NCBI RefSeq assembly: GCF_002091755.1
Contig: NZ_BDAI01000005.1
Span: 434,001 to 498,000 of the forward strand
DNA from: Pseudomonas nitroreducens NBRC 12694
GTDB lineage: Bacteria; Pseudomonadota; Gammaproteobacteria; Pseudomonadales; Pseudomonadaceae
DNA length: 64,000 nucleotides
Reading direction: 5' to 3'
This document shows positions 1 through 7,508 of the stretch, in pieces. Both the position numbers and the translations under genes were made by a program. Position 1 is the first letter of the stretch; every line of letters begins with the position of its first letter. The notes under the pieces were generated by a model. It was not told where the DNA came from, did not search any database, and worked only from the letters and a program-made list of their open reading frames with translations.

Positions 1-312
1 CGCCAGGTCTCCAGCGTCATGCTCGGCAGCCGCGAACTCACCGCCAGCAGCGTCGCCCTCAGCCGCCAGGCCGGCGAGTCACTGGGCGAGATCACCCGCA
101 CCGTGTCGAACATCCAGGCGATGAACCAGCAGATCGCCACCGCTGCCGAGGAACAGAGCGCCGTGGCCGAGGAAATCAGCCGCAGCGTGGTCAACGTGCG
201 CGACGTCTCCGAACAGACCGCCTCGGCCAACGAAGAAGTCGCCGCCTCCAGCGTCGAACTGGCGCGCCTGGGCGGGCAGTTGCAGACGCTGGTCAGCCAC
301 TTCCGCGTGTGA
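1..312 (+). CDS. Methyl-accepting chemotaxis protein, C-terminal fragment
   Basis: The reading frame is open from base 1, so the gene begins left of the window and only about the last 103 residues are seen. They are rich in Ala, Glu, Gln and Ser with heptad spacing, as in the cytoplasmic four-helix signalling domain of chemoreceptors. A run reading AATAAEEQSAV at about residues 45-55 resembles the C-terminal methylation helix (MH2) substrate for CheR and CheB. The fragment ends LQTLVSHFRV without the NWETF pentapeptide, which is usual for most Pseudomonas receptors. The ligand-binding and HAMP parts are outside the window, so the stimulus cannot be inferred. A GC-rich hairpin follows the stop. 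Confidence 0.85.
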   Translation, partial: RQVSSVMLGSRELTASSVALSRQAGESLGEITRTVSNIQAMNQQIATAAEEQSAVAEEISRSVVNVRDVSEQTASANEEVAASSVELARLGGQLQTLVSHFRV

Positions 313-319
313 TGTGAAT

Positions 320-340
320 GGGCCGACGCTCCGTCGGCCC
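320..340 (+). terminator. Possible terminator hairpin after the chemoreceptor gene
   Basis: A perfect 9-bp stem GGGCCGACG / CGTCGGCCC with a 3-nt loop lies 8 bases after the stop codon. No T-run follows, so it may be only an mRNA-stabilising hairpin. Confidence 0.4.
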
Positions 341-422
341 ACCTTCGGAAAAGCATTCAACGTACCGTTGAGATCGGAGCTTGGAGGCTCCATCTTTGCT
401 CCATAGACTCTGGAGCCTCGCC

Positions 423-857
423 ATGTCCGATTCCCTGATCATCCCCTGCCCGAACTGCAACGGCCTCAATCGCGTGCCCGCCGCGCGCCTGGCTGACTCG
501 CCCAGCTGCGGGCGCTGCCAGGCGCCGATCGTGCTGGATACGCCGTTCGACCTTGATGAAGCCGGTTTCACCGCCCAGGCCAAGGGCGATCTGCCGTTGC
601 TGGTGGACGTGTGGGCCGACTGGTGCGGGCCGTGCAAGGGCTTTGCGCCGGTGTTCGAACAAGCGGCGGCGCGCTTGTCGGGCAAGGTACGTCTGGCCAA
701 GCTGGACAGCGACGCCAACCCGAACCTCTCCACGCGCCTGGGGATTCGCTCGATTCCCAGCCTGATCCTGCTGCGCAATGGCCAGGAAGTGGCGCGCCAG
801 AGCGGTGCGATGCCTCTGCCACAGCTGCTCGACTGGCTGTCGCGCCAGGGCATCTGA
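423..857 (+). CDS. trxC: Thioredoxin 2 (zinc-binding thioredoxin)
   Basis: This 144-residue protein is a cytoplasmic dithiol-disulfide oxidoreductase of the TrxC type. The N-terminal extension carries two CxxC pairs (CPNC at 9-12 and CGRC at 29-32) that bind zinc in this family, followed by a thioredoxin fold with the active site WCGPC (Cys68 and Cys71) and the cis-proline loop RSIPS. The family reduces oxidised protein thiols and in E. coli belongs to the OxyR regulon; no OxyR site is evident here. An in-frame upstream start at 381 would add 14 residues, but the ATG at 423 matches the family length of about 140-145 residues. The gene stands alone between a chemoreceptor and a thioesterase gene. 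Confidence 0.93.
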   Translation: MSDSLIIPCPNCNGLNRVPAARLADSPSCGRCQAPIVLDTPFDLDEAGFTAQAKGDLPLLVDVWADWCGPCKGFAPVFEQAAARLSGKVRLAKLDSDANPNLSTRLGIRSIPSLILLRNGQEVARQSGAMPLPQLLDWLSRQGI

Positions 858-880
858 GGGCGAGCGTTTCGGTCAATCGG

Positions 881-901
881 TGCGGTCATTGCCAGACCGC
901 A
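881..901 (+). terminator. Hairpin after trxC
   Basis: A 7-bp stem TGCGGTC / GACCGCA with a 7-nt loop lies between trxC and the next gene. There is no T-run, so it is a weak terminator candidate at best. Confidence 0.3.
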
Positions 902-940
902 CACGCGGGCTAGGCTTGGGCAAAAAAACGGAGCACGCCC

Positions 941-1387
941 ATGCCTTCCTACCCCGAAGACTTCATCCGCCAGCTCACCGAAGAGCACATCGCCTTCGTC
1001 AAGCGCACCGGCCTCAAGGCCGAGGTGCTGGAGCCGGGCCACGTGCGCCTGCGCATGCCGCTCAAGGGCAACGAGAACCACATCCAGAACATGTACGCCG
1101 GCGCGCTGTTCACCGTGGCCGAATTGCCCGGTGGCGTGCTGATGCTCACCAGCTTCGATGCGCGGCGCTTCTACCCCATCGTCAAGGAAGCCGGGCTGCG
1201 CTTCCTGCGCCCCGCCGCCAGTGACGTGACCGTCGATGCGCAGCTCACTGAAGCCGAAATCCAGCATATCGGCGAAGAGGCGATGCACCAAGGCAAGGCG
1301 GAGTTCGTCCTCGACCTGCAGTTGAAGGACGAAGAAGGCAATGTCGTCGCCGAAAGCCATGCCATCTATCAGCTGCGCAGTCGCTGA
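941..1387 (+). CDS. Hotdog-fold thioesterase-like protein (YiiD C-terminal / DUF4442 type)
   Basis: This 148-residue protein has the size and pattern of a single hotdog domain: an N-terminal helix, a GNENHIQNMYAGALFTVAE segment matching the hotdog central helix, and a C-terminal beta sheet ending in AESHAIYQLRS. Proteins of this group resemble acyl-CoA or PaaI-type thioesterases, usually dimeric or tetrameric in the cytoplasm, but substrates are mostly unknown. The usual PaaI catalytic Asn/Asp and glycine signature (HGG) is replaced here by NMYAGALF, which fits the YiiD/DUF4442 branch. The start ATG at 941 lies after an A-rich stretch (gggcaaaaaaacggagcac) that includes a plausible GGAG ribosome site. 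It is not clearly in an operon with its neighbours. Confidence 0.7.
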   Translation: MPSYPEDFIRQLTEEHIAFVKRTGLKAEVLEPGHVRLRMPLKGNENHIQNMYAGALFTVAELPGGVLMLTSFDARRFYPIVKEAGLRFLRPAASDVTVDAQLTEAEIQHIGEEAMHQGKAEFVLDLQLKDEEGNVVAESHAIYQLRSR

Positions 1388-1463
1388 ATCGAGCCATTGC
1401 CCTGCATCAAGGTGAAATTTCCTATGTGGCGCGACAGTGGAAGCGCCATAGAGGGAACCCACC

Positions 1464-2273
1464 ATGTACAGGAACCTGCTCGTCGCCCATGACCTCAGTG
1501 TCGAGGCGGACATCGCGGTGCGGCGCGCTGCAAAACTGGCGCGCCAGCACGGGGCCAGCGTCACGCTGCTGCACGTCATCGAGGAATTCTTCCCCGACCG
1601 CATGATGGATACCGTCCGCGAAGCGGCTGAAGTGGCATTGCGCGATGCAGCCCGCGCCAGTGACATCGCCGACTACCAACTGGTGATACGCCAGGGGCGC
1701 GCCGCCAATACCGTCACCCAGGCGGTGCAGGAGCTGGGCGCCGACCTGCTGGTGATCGGTGCGCACCATCAGCAACTGCTCGAGCGTTTCGACGGCACCA
1801 CACTGGAGCGCATCGCCCGGCATTGCCGCGCGCCGATCCTGCTCGCCGTGGAAGAGTCCGCCGCGCCTTACACCAAGGCCTTGGCTGGGCTGGACCTGTC
1901 GCACTGCTCCTGCCAGGCCTGGCGCGCCGGCTACCGCCTGCTGGAACCCGCCGCCGAGCTGCTGGCGCTCAACGCCTACCAGTCGGGCAAGAAGGCCGGC
2001 CGCGCCGACAGCCACCTGGAGACGCAGCGCGAACTGCTGCGCCAGGCGCTGCAGGATGAGCGCAAGCACGTACCGAGCACGGGGCCGCAGCTACTCTGCG
2101 CGGTGCAACAGGGCACAGCCCAGCAGGCGCTGGAAACGGCGCTGCGGGAGTGGTCGCCCGACCTGCTGATACTCGGCAGCCGCAGCCGCGGCGCCATCGA
2201 GCAAGCCATGCTGGGCAGCTCGACGCGTTACTTCCTGCGCCGGCCACCCTGCGATGTGCTGATCAGCCAGTAA
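1464..2273 (+). CDS. Tandem universal stress protein (two UspA domains)
   Basis: At 269 residues this is a two-domain Usp protein; each half starts with the typical beta strand (YRNLLVAHDLS in the first). The C-terminal half keeps the ATP-binding signature G-2x-G-9x-G-S/T as GSRSRG...LGSST near residues 240-257. The first half has GAHHQ at the equivalent place and so seems to have lost it. Usp proteins are cytoplasmic stress-related nucleotide-binding proteins, in Pseudomonas often induced under oxygen limitation. No ANR/FNR box was identified in the 76-base gap upstream. The start is preceded by GAGGGAACC, a good Shine-Dalgarno sequence. The 3' end is only 4 bases from the convergent ParA-like gene. 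Confidence 0.88.
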   Translation: MYRNLLVAHDLSVEADIAVRRAAKLARQHGASVTLLHVIEEFFPDRMMDTVREAAEVALRDAARASDIADYQLVIRQGRAANTVTQAVQELGADLLVIGAHHQQLLERFDGTTLERIARHCRAPILLAVEESAAPYTKALAGLDLSHCSCQAWRAGYRLLEPAAELLALNAYQSGKKAGRADSHLETQRELLRQALQDERKHVPSTGPQLLCAVQQGTAQQALETALREWSPDLLILGSRSRGAIEQAMLGSSTRYFLRRPPCDVLISQ

Positions 2274-2277
2274 CCGC

Positions 2278-3045
2278 TCAGGCTTCCAGCAGGTTGTGCA
2301 GTTCGACGAACTGCTGGGTCAGCTTGTGCCGGGGCTCGAGGAAGATCAGCGGGGTGCACGCCTGGTGCGACTCGCGCATTTTCACCGAACTCATCAGGTA
2401 GACCGGCAGCACCGGCAGCTCCTCTTCCACCAGCTCATCCAGCAGTTGCTGCGGCAGCGTGGCGCGCGGCTGGAACTGGTTGACCACGATGCCTTCGACT
2501 TCCAGGTCTTCGTTGTGGTCCTCCTTCAGCTCTTCGATCTCCTGCAGCAGGCCATACAGCGCCTGTCGGGAGAAGCTATCGCAATCGAAGGGTATCAGGC
2601 ACCGATCGGCGGCGATCAGTGCAGAAACCGTGTAGAAGTTCAGCGCCGGCGGAGTATCCAGGTAGATCCTGTCGTAGTCTTCGCCGAGCTCGTCCAGCAG
2701 TTTGCGCAGCTTGTTGATCTTGTGCTTCTGCTCGAGCTTGGGCTGCAGGTCGGCCAGCTCGGGACTGGCGGTGACGATATGCAGGTTATCGAACGGCGTC
2801 TCATAGATGTCGACCTTGCCTTTGCGGCTGAAAGGTCCGGACGAAAGCGTCTGCTTGAAGAAATCGGCGATGCCCACCGGGAGATCTTCGCCGGTCAGAC
2901 CGGTGAGGTAGTGGGTGGAGTTGGCCTGGGCATCGAGGTCCACCAGCAAGGTGCGGTGGCCCTCCGCTGCGCTCACTGCCGCCAGGTTGCAGGCGATGCT
3001 GGACTTGCCGACCCCGCCCTTCTGATTGAACACCACACGCCGCAT
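2278..3045 (-). CDS. ParA/MinD-family ATPase
   Basis: The 255-residue protein begins MRRVVFNQKGGVGKSS, the deviant Walker A motif of ParA/Soj ATPases with its signature lysine, and continues with VDLDAQANST (Walker A') and a Walker B-like IYLDTPP near residue 125. Such ATPases position DNA, pili, flagella or protein complexes by patterned binding to nucleoid or membrane. No ParB gene lies next to it, so this is an orphan ParA and not the chromosomal parAB locus. It resembles the P. aeruginosa gene that precedes a LysR/MFS pair in the same order (PA5028-PA5030, from memory). The cargo cannot be told from the sequence. Confidence 0.85.
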   Translation of the reverse strand: MRRVVFNQKGGVGKSSIACNLAAVSAAEGHRTLLVDLDAQANSTHYLTGLTGEDLPVGIADFFKQTLSSGPFSRKGKVDIYETPFDNLHIVTASPELADLQPKLEQKHKINKLRKLLDELGEDYDRIYLDTPPALNFYTVSALIAADRCLIPFDCDSFSRQALYGLLQEIEELKEDHNEDLEVEGIVVNQFQPRATLPQQLLDELVEEELPVLPVYLMSSVKMRESHQACTPLIFLEPRHKLTQQFVELHNLLEA

Positions 3046-3139
3046 GAGCCGTCCCTCCAGGAACCAATCGAGTGCCGGTGGATTCTATGCAAAGCCCATG
3101 ACAAGGGCGAGCGCAGCAGCCCGGTATATTTGCCCCTGC

Positions 3140-4048
3140 TCAGCGGGCGCCGTGCTGAGCCTTCACTTCCTCGGTCACCAGGTCGAAGAACGACTGCGCC
3201 AGGCGTGACGTCTCGTTGCGCCGCCGCACCAGCCATACCGAGCTGGTAGCGCCCGGATCGCTCAGGGTGCGATAGACCACGCCGTCCACCCGCGTACGGC
3301 GGAACGACGCCGGCAACATCGACACCCCCAGCCCCGCCGCCACCAGACCGATGATGGTCATCGCCTCTCCCGCTTCCTGGGCGATGCGCGGGCTGAAGCC
3401 GGCCTGTCGTGAGAGCGCCATCAGTTGGCTGTAGAGCCCCGTGCCATAGCTGCGCGGGAAGAATACGAAAGGCTCGTCTGCCAGTTCGGCGAACTCCAGG
3501 CCCTCCTGGCTGGCCTGCGCCAGCGGATGATCGGCGCGCAGCACAGCCACCAGCGGTTCGCTGAACAGCTCCACGGCCTCCAGGGTTTCCGGCAGCGGGA
3601 TCGGGCGAATCAGTCCCACCTGTACGCGCTCCTCCAGCAATGCCTGCACCGCCTGCCCGCTGCTCAGCTCCTGCAGGTCCAGATGCACGTCCGGATAGGC
3701 CTGGCGGAACGCCAGAATCGCGCGCGGGATGCTGGAGGTGAACGGCGCCGACGCGGTGAAGCCGACCTTCAGTTCACCGATCTCGCCCTGATGCGCGCGC
3801 CGGGCCAGCAGCACGGCGCGGTCCACCTGCTGCAGTACCTGCCGCGCCTCGTCGAGAAACAGCTTGCCGGCCTCGGTGAGCGCCACACGGCGGTTGGTGC
3901 GCTCCAGCAGGCGCGCGCCGATCTCTTCCTCCAGCGCCTGGATCTGCTGACTCAGCGGCGGCTGGGAAATCCCCAGTTGCTCGGCCGCGCGGCCGAAGTG
4001 CAGCTCTTCCGCCACGGCGATGAAATAACGCAGGTGTCGCAGTTCCAT
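3140..4048 (-). CDS. LysR-family transcriptional regulator, divergent from an MFS exporter (YnfL type)
   Basis: The 302-residue protein has the LysR layout: an N-terminal winged helix-turn-helix (MELRHLRYFIAVAEELHFGRAAEQL at 1-25, SQPPLSQQIQALE recognition region) and a periplasmic-binding-like effector domain from about residue 90. The ATG at 4048 is chosen because it gives the canonical MELRHL start; an ORF extension of 12 residues upstream lacks homology and covers the probable operator. It is divergent from an MFS transporter, the same arrangement as E. coli ynfL-ynfM, so it probably controls that transporter. The effector is unknown; the family resembles the CatM/BenM-like branch. Confidence 0.9.
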   Translation of the reverse strand: MELRHLRYFIAVAEELHFGRAAEQLGISQPPLSQQIQALEEEIGARLLERTNRRVALTEAGKLFLDEARQVLQQVDRAVLLARRAHQGEIGELKVGFTASAPFTSSIPRAILAFRQAYPDVHLDLQELSSGQAVQALLEERVQVGLIRPIPLPETLEAVELFSEPLVAVLRADHPLAQASQEGLEFAELADEPFVFFPRSYGTGLYSQLMALSRQAGFSPRIAQEAGEAMTIIGLVAAGLGVSMLPASFRRTRVDGVVYRTLSDPGATSSVWLVRRRNETSRLAQSFFDLVTEEVKAQHGAR

Positions 4049-4064
4049 TCCGCCCCCGCATAAG

Positions 4065-4083
4065 TGATTCGTAAAACGAATCA
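4065..4083. promoter_or_regulatory. Probable LysR operator
   Basis: A perfect inverted repeat TGATTCGT-AAA-ACGAATCA contains the LysR T-N11-A pattern. It lies 17 bases before the regulator start and about 150 bases before the divergent MFS gene, the usual place for an autoregulatory LysR box. Confidence 0.65.
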
Positions 4084-4234
4084 AACGTGTCGATTAATAT
4101 ATTGGAAATAATAAAGCCCGCTCCTTATCCTTTCCACACAAGCCCAATAACGACTACCAACCTGCTCCCTGCCTGGCCGCGCGGAACCCTGCCGCCATTC
4201 CAGGCCCTCTGCTGTCATCTACTTGAGGTGTGTC

Positions 4235-5620
4235 GTGAGTCAACCTGCACTGCGGGCTTTGCGGGAAGAACATCCCATGGCGGCCGAACCGACCGTCGTA
4301 CAAGAACCGGTAGCCGCCAACGATCCGGCGGAGGTGCTGGCGAATCTGCGCGAGAGCGCGCGTGAAGCCAACGGCGACGTGGTGCGCGTCGTCGAGGAAA
4401 TCGAAACCTACATAGAGAAAGGCACCCCGGCCTTCATGCGCACCTCGCTGGCGCTGTTCTCCGGTGGCTTCGCCACCTTCGCCCTGCTCTACTGCGTGCA
4501 GCCGATGATGCCGGTGCTGTCCAAGGCCTTTGGCCTGACCGCCGCGCAGAGCAGCCTGGTACTGTCGATCTCCACCGTCACCATGGCCTTCGGCCTGCTC
4601 GTCACCGGGCCGATCTCCGACGCCATCGGACGCAAGCCGATCATGGTTGCTTCGCTGGTCCTCGCCGCCCTGTTTACCATTGGCAGCTCGCTGATGCCGA
4701 CCTGGCACGGCGTGCTGGCCATGCGCGCGCTGCTCGGCCTGTCCCTCAGCGGCCTGGCGGCGGTGGGCATGACCTACCTTTCCGAGGAAATCCACCCGCA
4801 ACACATCGGGCTGTCCATGGGGCTGTACATCGGCGGCAACGCCATCGGCGGCATGAGCGGCCGCTTGATCAGCGGCGTGCTGGTGGACTACGTGAACTGG
4901 CACGTGGCGCTAGCCACCCTGGGTGTGCTCGCCCTGGCCGCGGCGCTGCTGTTCTGGCGCATCCTTCCCGAATCGAAGAACTTCCGTCCGGCACCGCTCA
5001 AGCCACGCCGGCTCATCGAGGGATTCACCGGACATTTCCGCGATGCCGGCCTGCCCTGGCTGTTTCTCGAAGCCTTCCTGCTGATGGGTGCCTTCGTCAC
5101 CCTGTTCAACTACATCGGCTATCGCCTGCTGGCTGAGCCTTATCACCTGAGCCAGGCCATCGTCGGCGTGCTCTCGCTGGTCTACCTCTCGGGCATCTAC
5201 AGTTCGGCGTGGGTCGGTTCGCTGGCCGACAAGCTGGGTCGGCGCAAGGTGCTCTGGGCGATGATCGCGCTGATGCTCGGCGGCGTGCTGATCACCCTAC
5301 TGCAACCGCTGGCCGTGGTCCTGGTCGGTCTGCTGATCTTCACCTTCGGCTTCTTCGGCGCGCATTCGGTGGCCAGCAGCTGGATCGGCCGCCGCGCTCT
5401 GAAGGCCAAAGGCCAGGCCTCCTCTCTGTACCTGTTCAGCTACTACGTCGGCTCCAGCGTCGCCGGCACCGCTGGCGGGCTGTTCTGGCACCAGTACGGT
5501 TGGAACGGCGTGGGCCTGTTCATCGCCAGCCTGCTGGGCATCGGCCTGCTGGTGGCCCTGCACCTGGCACGCCTGCCAGTGTTACCGCGCGACCTTCCTG
5601 CACCCAACAAAGCTGGGTAG
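4235..5620 (+). CDS. MFS transporter, YnfM-like
   Basis: The 461-residue protein is a 12-helix major facilitator transporter very similar in text to E. coli YnfM: FMRTSLALFSGGFATFALLY opens helix 1, the loop 2-3 signature reads GPISDAIGRKP, and AAVGMTYLSEEIHP follows helix 5. About 60 cytoplasmic residues precede helix 1, longer than in E. coli. The start taken is GTG at 4235, which has GAGG six bases upstream; ATG at 4277 is possible, and the TTG at 4223 overlaps the ribosome site. Substrates of this branch (arabinose/drug efflux-type MFS) are not established. Expression is probably governed by the divergent LysR protein and the palindrome at 4065-4083. Confidence 0.88.
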   Translation: MSQPALRALREEHPMAAEPTVVQEPVAANDPAEVLANLRESAREANGDVVRVVEEIETYIEKGTPAFMRTSLALFSGGFATFALLYCVQPMMPVLSKAFGLTAAQSSLVLSISTVTMAFGLLVTGPISDAIGRKPIMVASLVLAALFTIGSSLMPTWHGVLAMRALLGLSLSGLAAVGMTYLSEEIHPQHIGLSMGLYIGGNAIGGMSGRLISGVLVDYVNWHVALATLGVLALAAALLFWRILPESKNFRPAPLKPRRLIEGFTGHFRDAGLPWLFLEAFLLMGAFVTLFNYIGYRLLAEPYHLSQAIVGVLSLVYLSGIYSSAWVGSLADKLGRRKVLWAMIALMLGGVLITLLQPLAVVLVGLLIFTFGFFGAHSVASSWIGRRALKAKGQASSLYLFSYYVGSSVAGTAGGLFWHQYGWNGVGLFIASLLGIGLLVALHLARLPVLPRDLPAPNKAG

Positions 5621-5630
5621 TTTCTACACA

Positions 5631-5672
5631 CACGACATCGTGCATGTCTTAAAACGACATGGAACTGTCGTG
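5631..5672. promoter_or_regulatory. Cluster of inverted ACGACAT repeats, candidate enhancer site for gabP
   Basis: CACGACA (5631-5637) and TGTCGTG (5666-5672) form a perfect 7-bp inverted repeat. Inside lies CATGTC (5643-5648) / GACATG (5656-5661). ACGACAT occurs twice on the plus strand. The cluster is about 115-155 bases before the transcription start predicted from the sigma-54 promoter, the normal distance for an enhancer-binding protein. Confidence 0.5.
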
Positions 5673-5737
5673 CAAAGACATTAATCTCAGATCCGATAAC
5701 GCCTGCCAGGCGGGCGTTGTAGGATAAATTTCCAACC

Positions 5738-5753
5738 TACGACTTAAGTCGTA
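5738..5753. promoter_or_regulatory. 16-bp perfect palindrome upstream of gabP
   Basis: TACGACTTAAGTCGTA is self-complementary over all 16 bases and shares the ACGAC half-site with the repeats at 5631-5672. It ends 8 bases before the -24 element of the probable sigma-54 promoter. Confidence 0.55.
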
Positions 5754-5761
5754 ACAAAGTG

Positions 5762-5777
5762 TGGCGCGATCCTTGCG
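5762..5777 (+). promoter_or_regulatory. Probable sigma-54 promoter of gabP
   Basis: TGGCGCG-N4-TTGCG matches the -24/-12 consensus TGGCACG-N4-TTGCW with the invariant GG and GC at correct spacing; only the A of GGCAC and the last base differ. The gabP start is about 86 bases downstream. Confidence 0.65.
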
Positions 5778-5863
5778 TTCACAATGTCGAACGACTTGTT
5801 GGAATCCTGAAACGGACCTCGACTCCCGCAGTACGCAATTCCCTCCGTAGTTGTAGGTAAAGC

Positions 5864-7255
5864 ATGAGCAGCACCCCAACCTCCGGGCTCTCCCAGGGCC
5901 TGCAAAATCGTCACGTCACGATGCTTTCGATCGCCGGCGCCATCGGCGCAGGCCTGTTCGTAGGCTCCGGCCACGCCATCGCCGAAGCCGGCCCGGCCGT
6001 CATGATTTCCTATCTGGTCGCCGGCCTGCTGGTGGTCCTGGTGATGCGCATGCTGGCCGAAATGGCCGTCGCGCAGCCGGACAGCGGCTCCTTCTCCACC
6101 TACGCCGACCGTGCCATCGGGCACTGGGCCGGTTTCACCATCGGCTGGTTGTACTGGTGGTTCTGGGTCCTGGTGATCCCGCTGGAGGCCAACGCCGCCG
6201 CGGCCATCATCCACGCCTGGTTCCCCGGCGCGCCGATCTGGGTGCTGGCCTTCCTGATCACCTCCGCGCTGACCGTGACCAACCTGTTCAGCGTGAAGAA
6301 CTACGGTGAGTTCGAGTTCTGGCTGGCGCTGATCAAGGTCGTCTCGATCATCGCCTTCCTGGTGCTGGGCTGCGCGGCCATTTTCGGCTTCTCGCCCAAC
6401 AGCGAAGTCTCCGGCATCGGCCACCTGACCAGCGAAGGCTTCCTGCCCAAGGGCTGGGGCGCCGTGCTCGCGGCGCTGCTGACCACCATGTTCTCCTTCA
6501 TGGGCTCGGAAATCGTCACCATCGCCGCCACCGAGTCCAAGGACCCGGAGCAGCAGATCACCCGTGCCACCAACTCGGTAATCTGGCGTATCGCGCTGTT
6601 CTACCTGCTGTCGATCCTGATCGTGGTCTGCCTGGTGCCGTGGAACGACCCGCGCCTGGTGAGCATGGGCTCCTACCAGACCGTGCTGGAACACCTGCAC
6701 ATCCCGTACGCCAAGCTGATCGTCGACATCATCGTCCTCGTCTCGGTAACCAGCTGCCTGAACTCGGCGCTCTACACCGCTTCGCGCATGATGTACTCGC
6801 TGAGCAAGCGCGGCGATGCACCGAAGATCGCCCAGGTAACCAGCGTCAGCCGTACTCCGGTGTATGCCGTGCTGCTGTCCACCGCCATGGCGTTCCTCTG
6901 CACCTTCGCCAACTACCTCGCCCCGGCCGAAGTGTTCAACTTCCTGCTGGCCAGTTCCGGCGCCATCGCCCTGCTGGTGTACCTGGTGATCGCCCTGTCG
7001 CAGCTGCGCATGCGCAAGAAGCTGCTCGCCCAGGGCCACCAGCTGAAGCTGAAGATGTGGCTGTTCCCCTGGCTGACCTGGGCGGTGATTCTGTTCATCG
7101 TCGGCGCCCTGGTGATCATGCTGATCCGTCCGGATCACCGCATGGAAGTGGTCGCCACTACCCTGCTGACCGTCGTAGTGGTCTGCTCCGGCCTGCTGGT
7201 GTCCAACCGCCGCAAGGCCCAGCGCGCCGCCGGCCTGGTGGGCGATGCCGCGTGA
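5864..7255 (+). CDS. gabP: 4-aminobutyrate (GABA) permease
   Basis: The 463-residue protein is a 12-helix APC-superfamily amino acid permease, collinear with E. coli GabP: RHVTMLSIAGAIGAGLFVGSG in helix 1, GSFSTYADRAIGHWAGF, WLYWWFWVLVIPLEAN in helix 3, and VTSCLNSALYTASRMMYSL in helix 8. It imports GABA, and perhaps beta-alanine or related compounds, across the inner membrane with protons. No gabDT genes are adjacent. The 243-base upstream region holds a probable sigma-54 promoter and palindromes, which suggests nitrogen- or effector-controlled expression by an unidentified enhancer-binding protein. A strong terminator follows the gene. Confidence 0.9.
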   Translation: MSSTPTSGLSQGLQNRHVTMLSIAGAIGAGLFVGSGHAIAEAGPAVMISYLVAGLLVVLVMRMLAEMAVAQPDSGSFSTYADRAIGHWAGFTIGWLYWWFWVLVIPLEANAAAAIIHAWFPGAPIWVLAFLITSALTVTNLFSVKNYGEFEFWLALIKVVSIIAFLVLGCAAIFGFSPNSEVSGIGHLTSEGFLPKGWGAVLAALLTTMFSFMGSEIVTIAATESKDPEQQITRATNSVIWRIALFYLLSILIVVCLVPWNDPRLVSMGSYQTVLEHLHIPYAKLIVDIIVLVSVTSCLNSALYTASRMMYSLSKRGDAPKIAQVTSVSRTPVYAVLLSTAMAFLCTFANYLAPAEVFNFLLASSGAIALLVYLVIALSQLRMRKKLLAQGHQLKLKMWLFPWLTWAVILFIVGALVIMLIRPDHRMEVVATTLLTVVVVCSGLLVSNRRKAQRAAGLVGDAA

Positions 7256-7292
7256 CGCGCTCTGATGGGGCCTGATGCTCCATGAGGGAACG

Positions 7293-7322
7293 AAAAGCCC
7301 CGCTGTGAAGCGGGGCTTTTTT
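7293..7322 (+). terminator. Rho-independent terminator of gabP
   Basis: AAAAGCCCCGC / GCGGGGCTTTTTT forms an 11-bp stem around a 6-nt loop and ends in a T-run. Confidence 0.9.
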
Positions 7323-7353
7323 GTTGTCGGGGAAAGCCTCTGCTGTTCGGGCC

Positions 7354-7378
7354 GATCACGGACGGAGTCCGCTCCCAC
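7354..7378. repeat. Half unit of a dispersed 'cggacggag...gctcc' intergenic repeat
   Basis: The segment GATCACGGACGGAG...GCTCCCAC matches the right arm of the repeat at 59400-59467 (ATCACGGACGGAG...GCTCCTAC). It lies between two convergent terminators, a typical REP-type location. Confidence 0.5.
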
Positions 7379-7465
7379 ACGCGGATTGGCTTTTGCCGGT
7401 GCGAGGTTGGTTTGCGATACGCCGGCAGGCCCGGTGCCGGGTCGCGAACCCCGGAGCCAGAAACG

Positions 7466-7492
7466 AAAAAGCCCCGCATCCGCGGGGCTTTT
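7466..7492 (-). terminator. Rho-independent terminator of hemE
   Basis: AAAAAGCCCCGC-ATC-GCGGGGCTTTT lies 16 bases after the hemE stop. Read on the minus strand it ends in a T-run. Confidence 0.85.
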
Positions 7493-7508
7493 CAGTTCGG
7501 CATCAGGC

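Noticed and set aside
293..1666. A 457-codon minus-strand frame over trxC and the thioesterase gene
   Set aside because: Shadow of two well-supported plus-strand genes, no recognisable motif.
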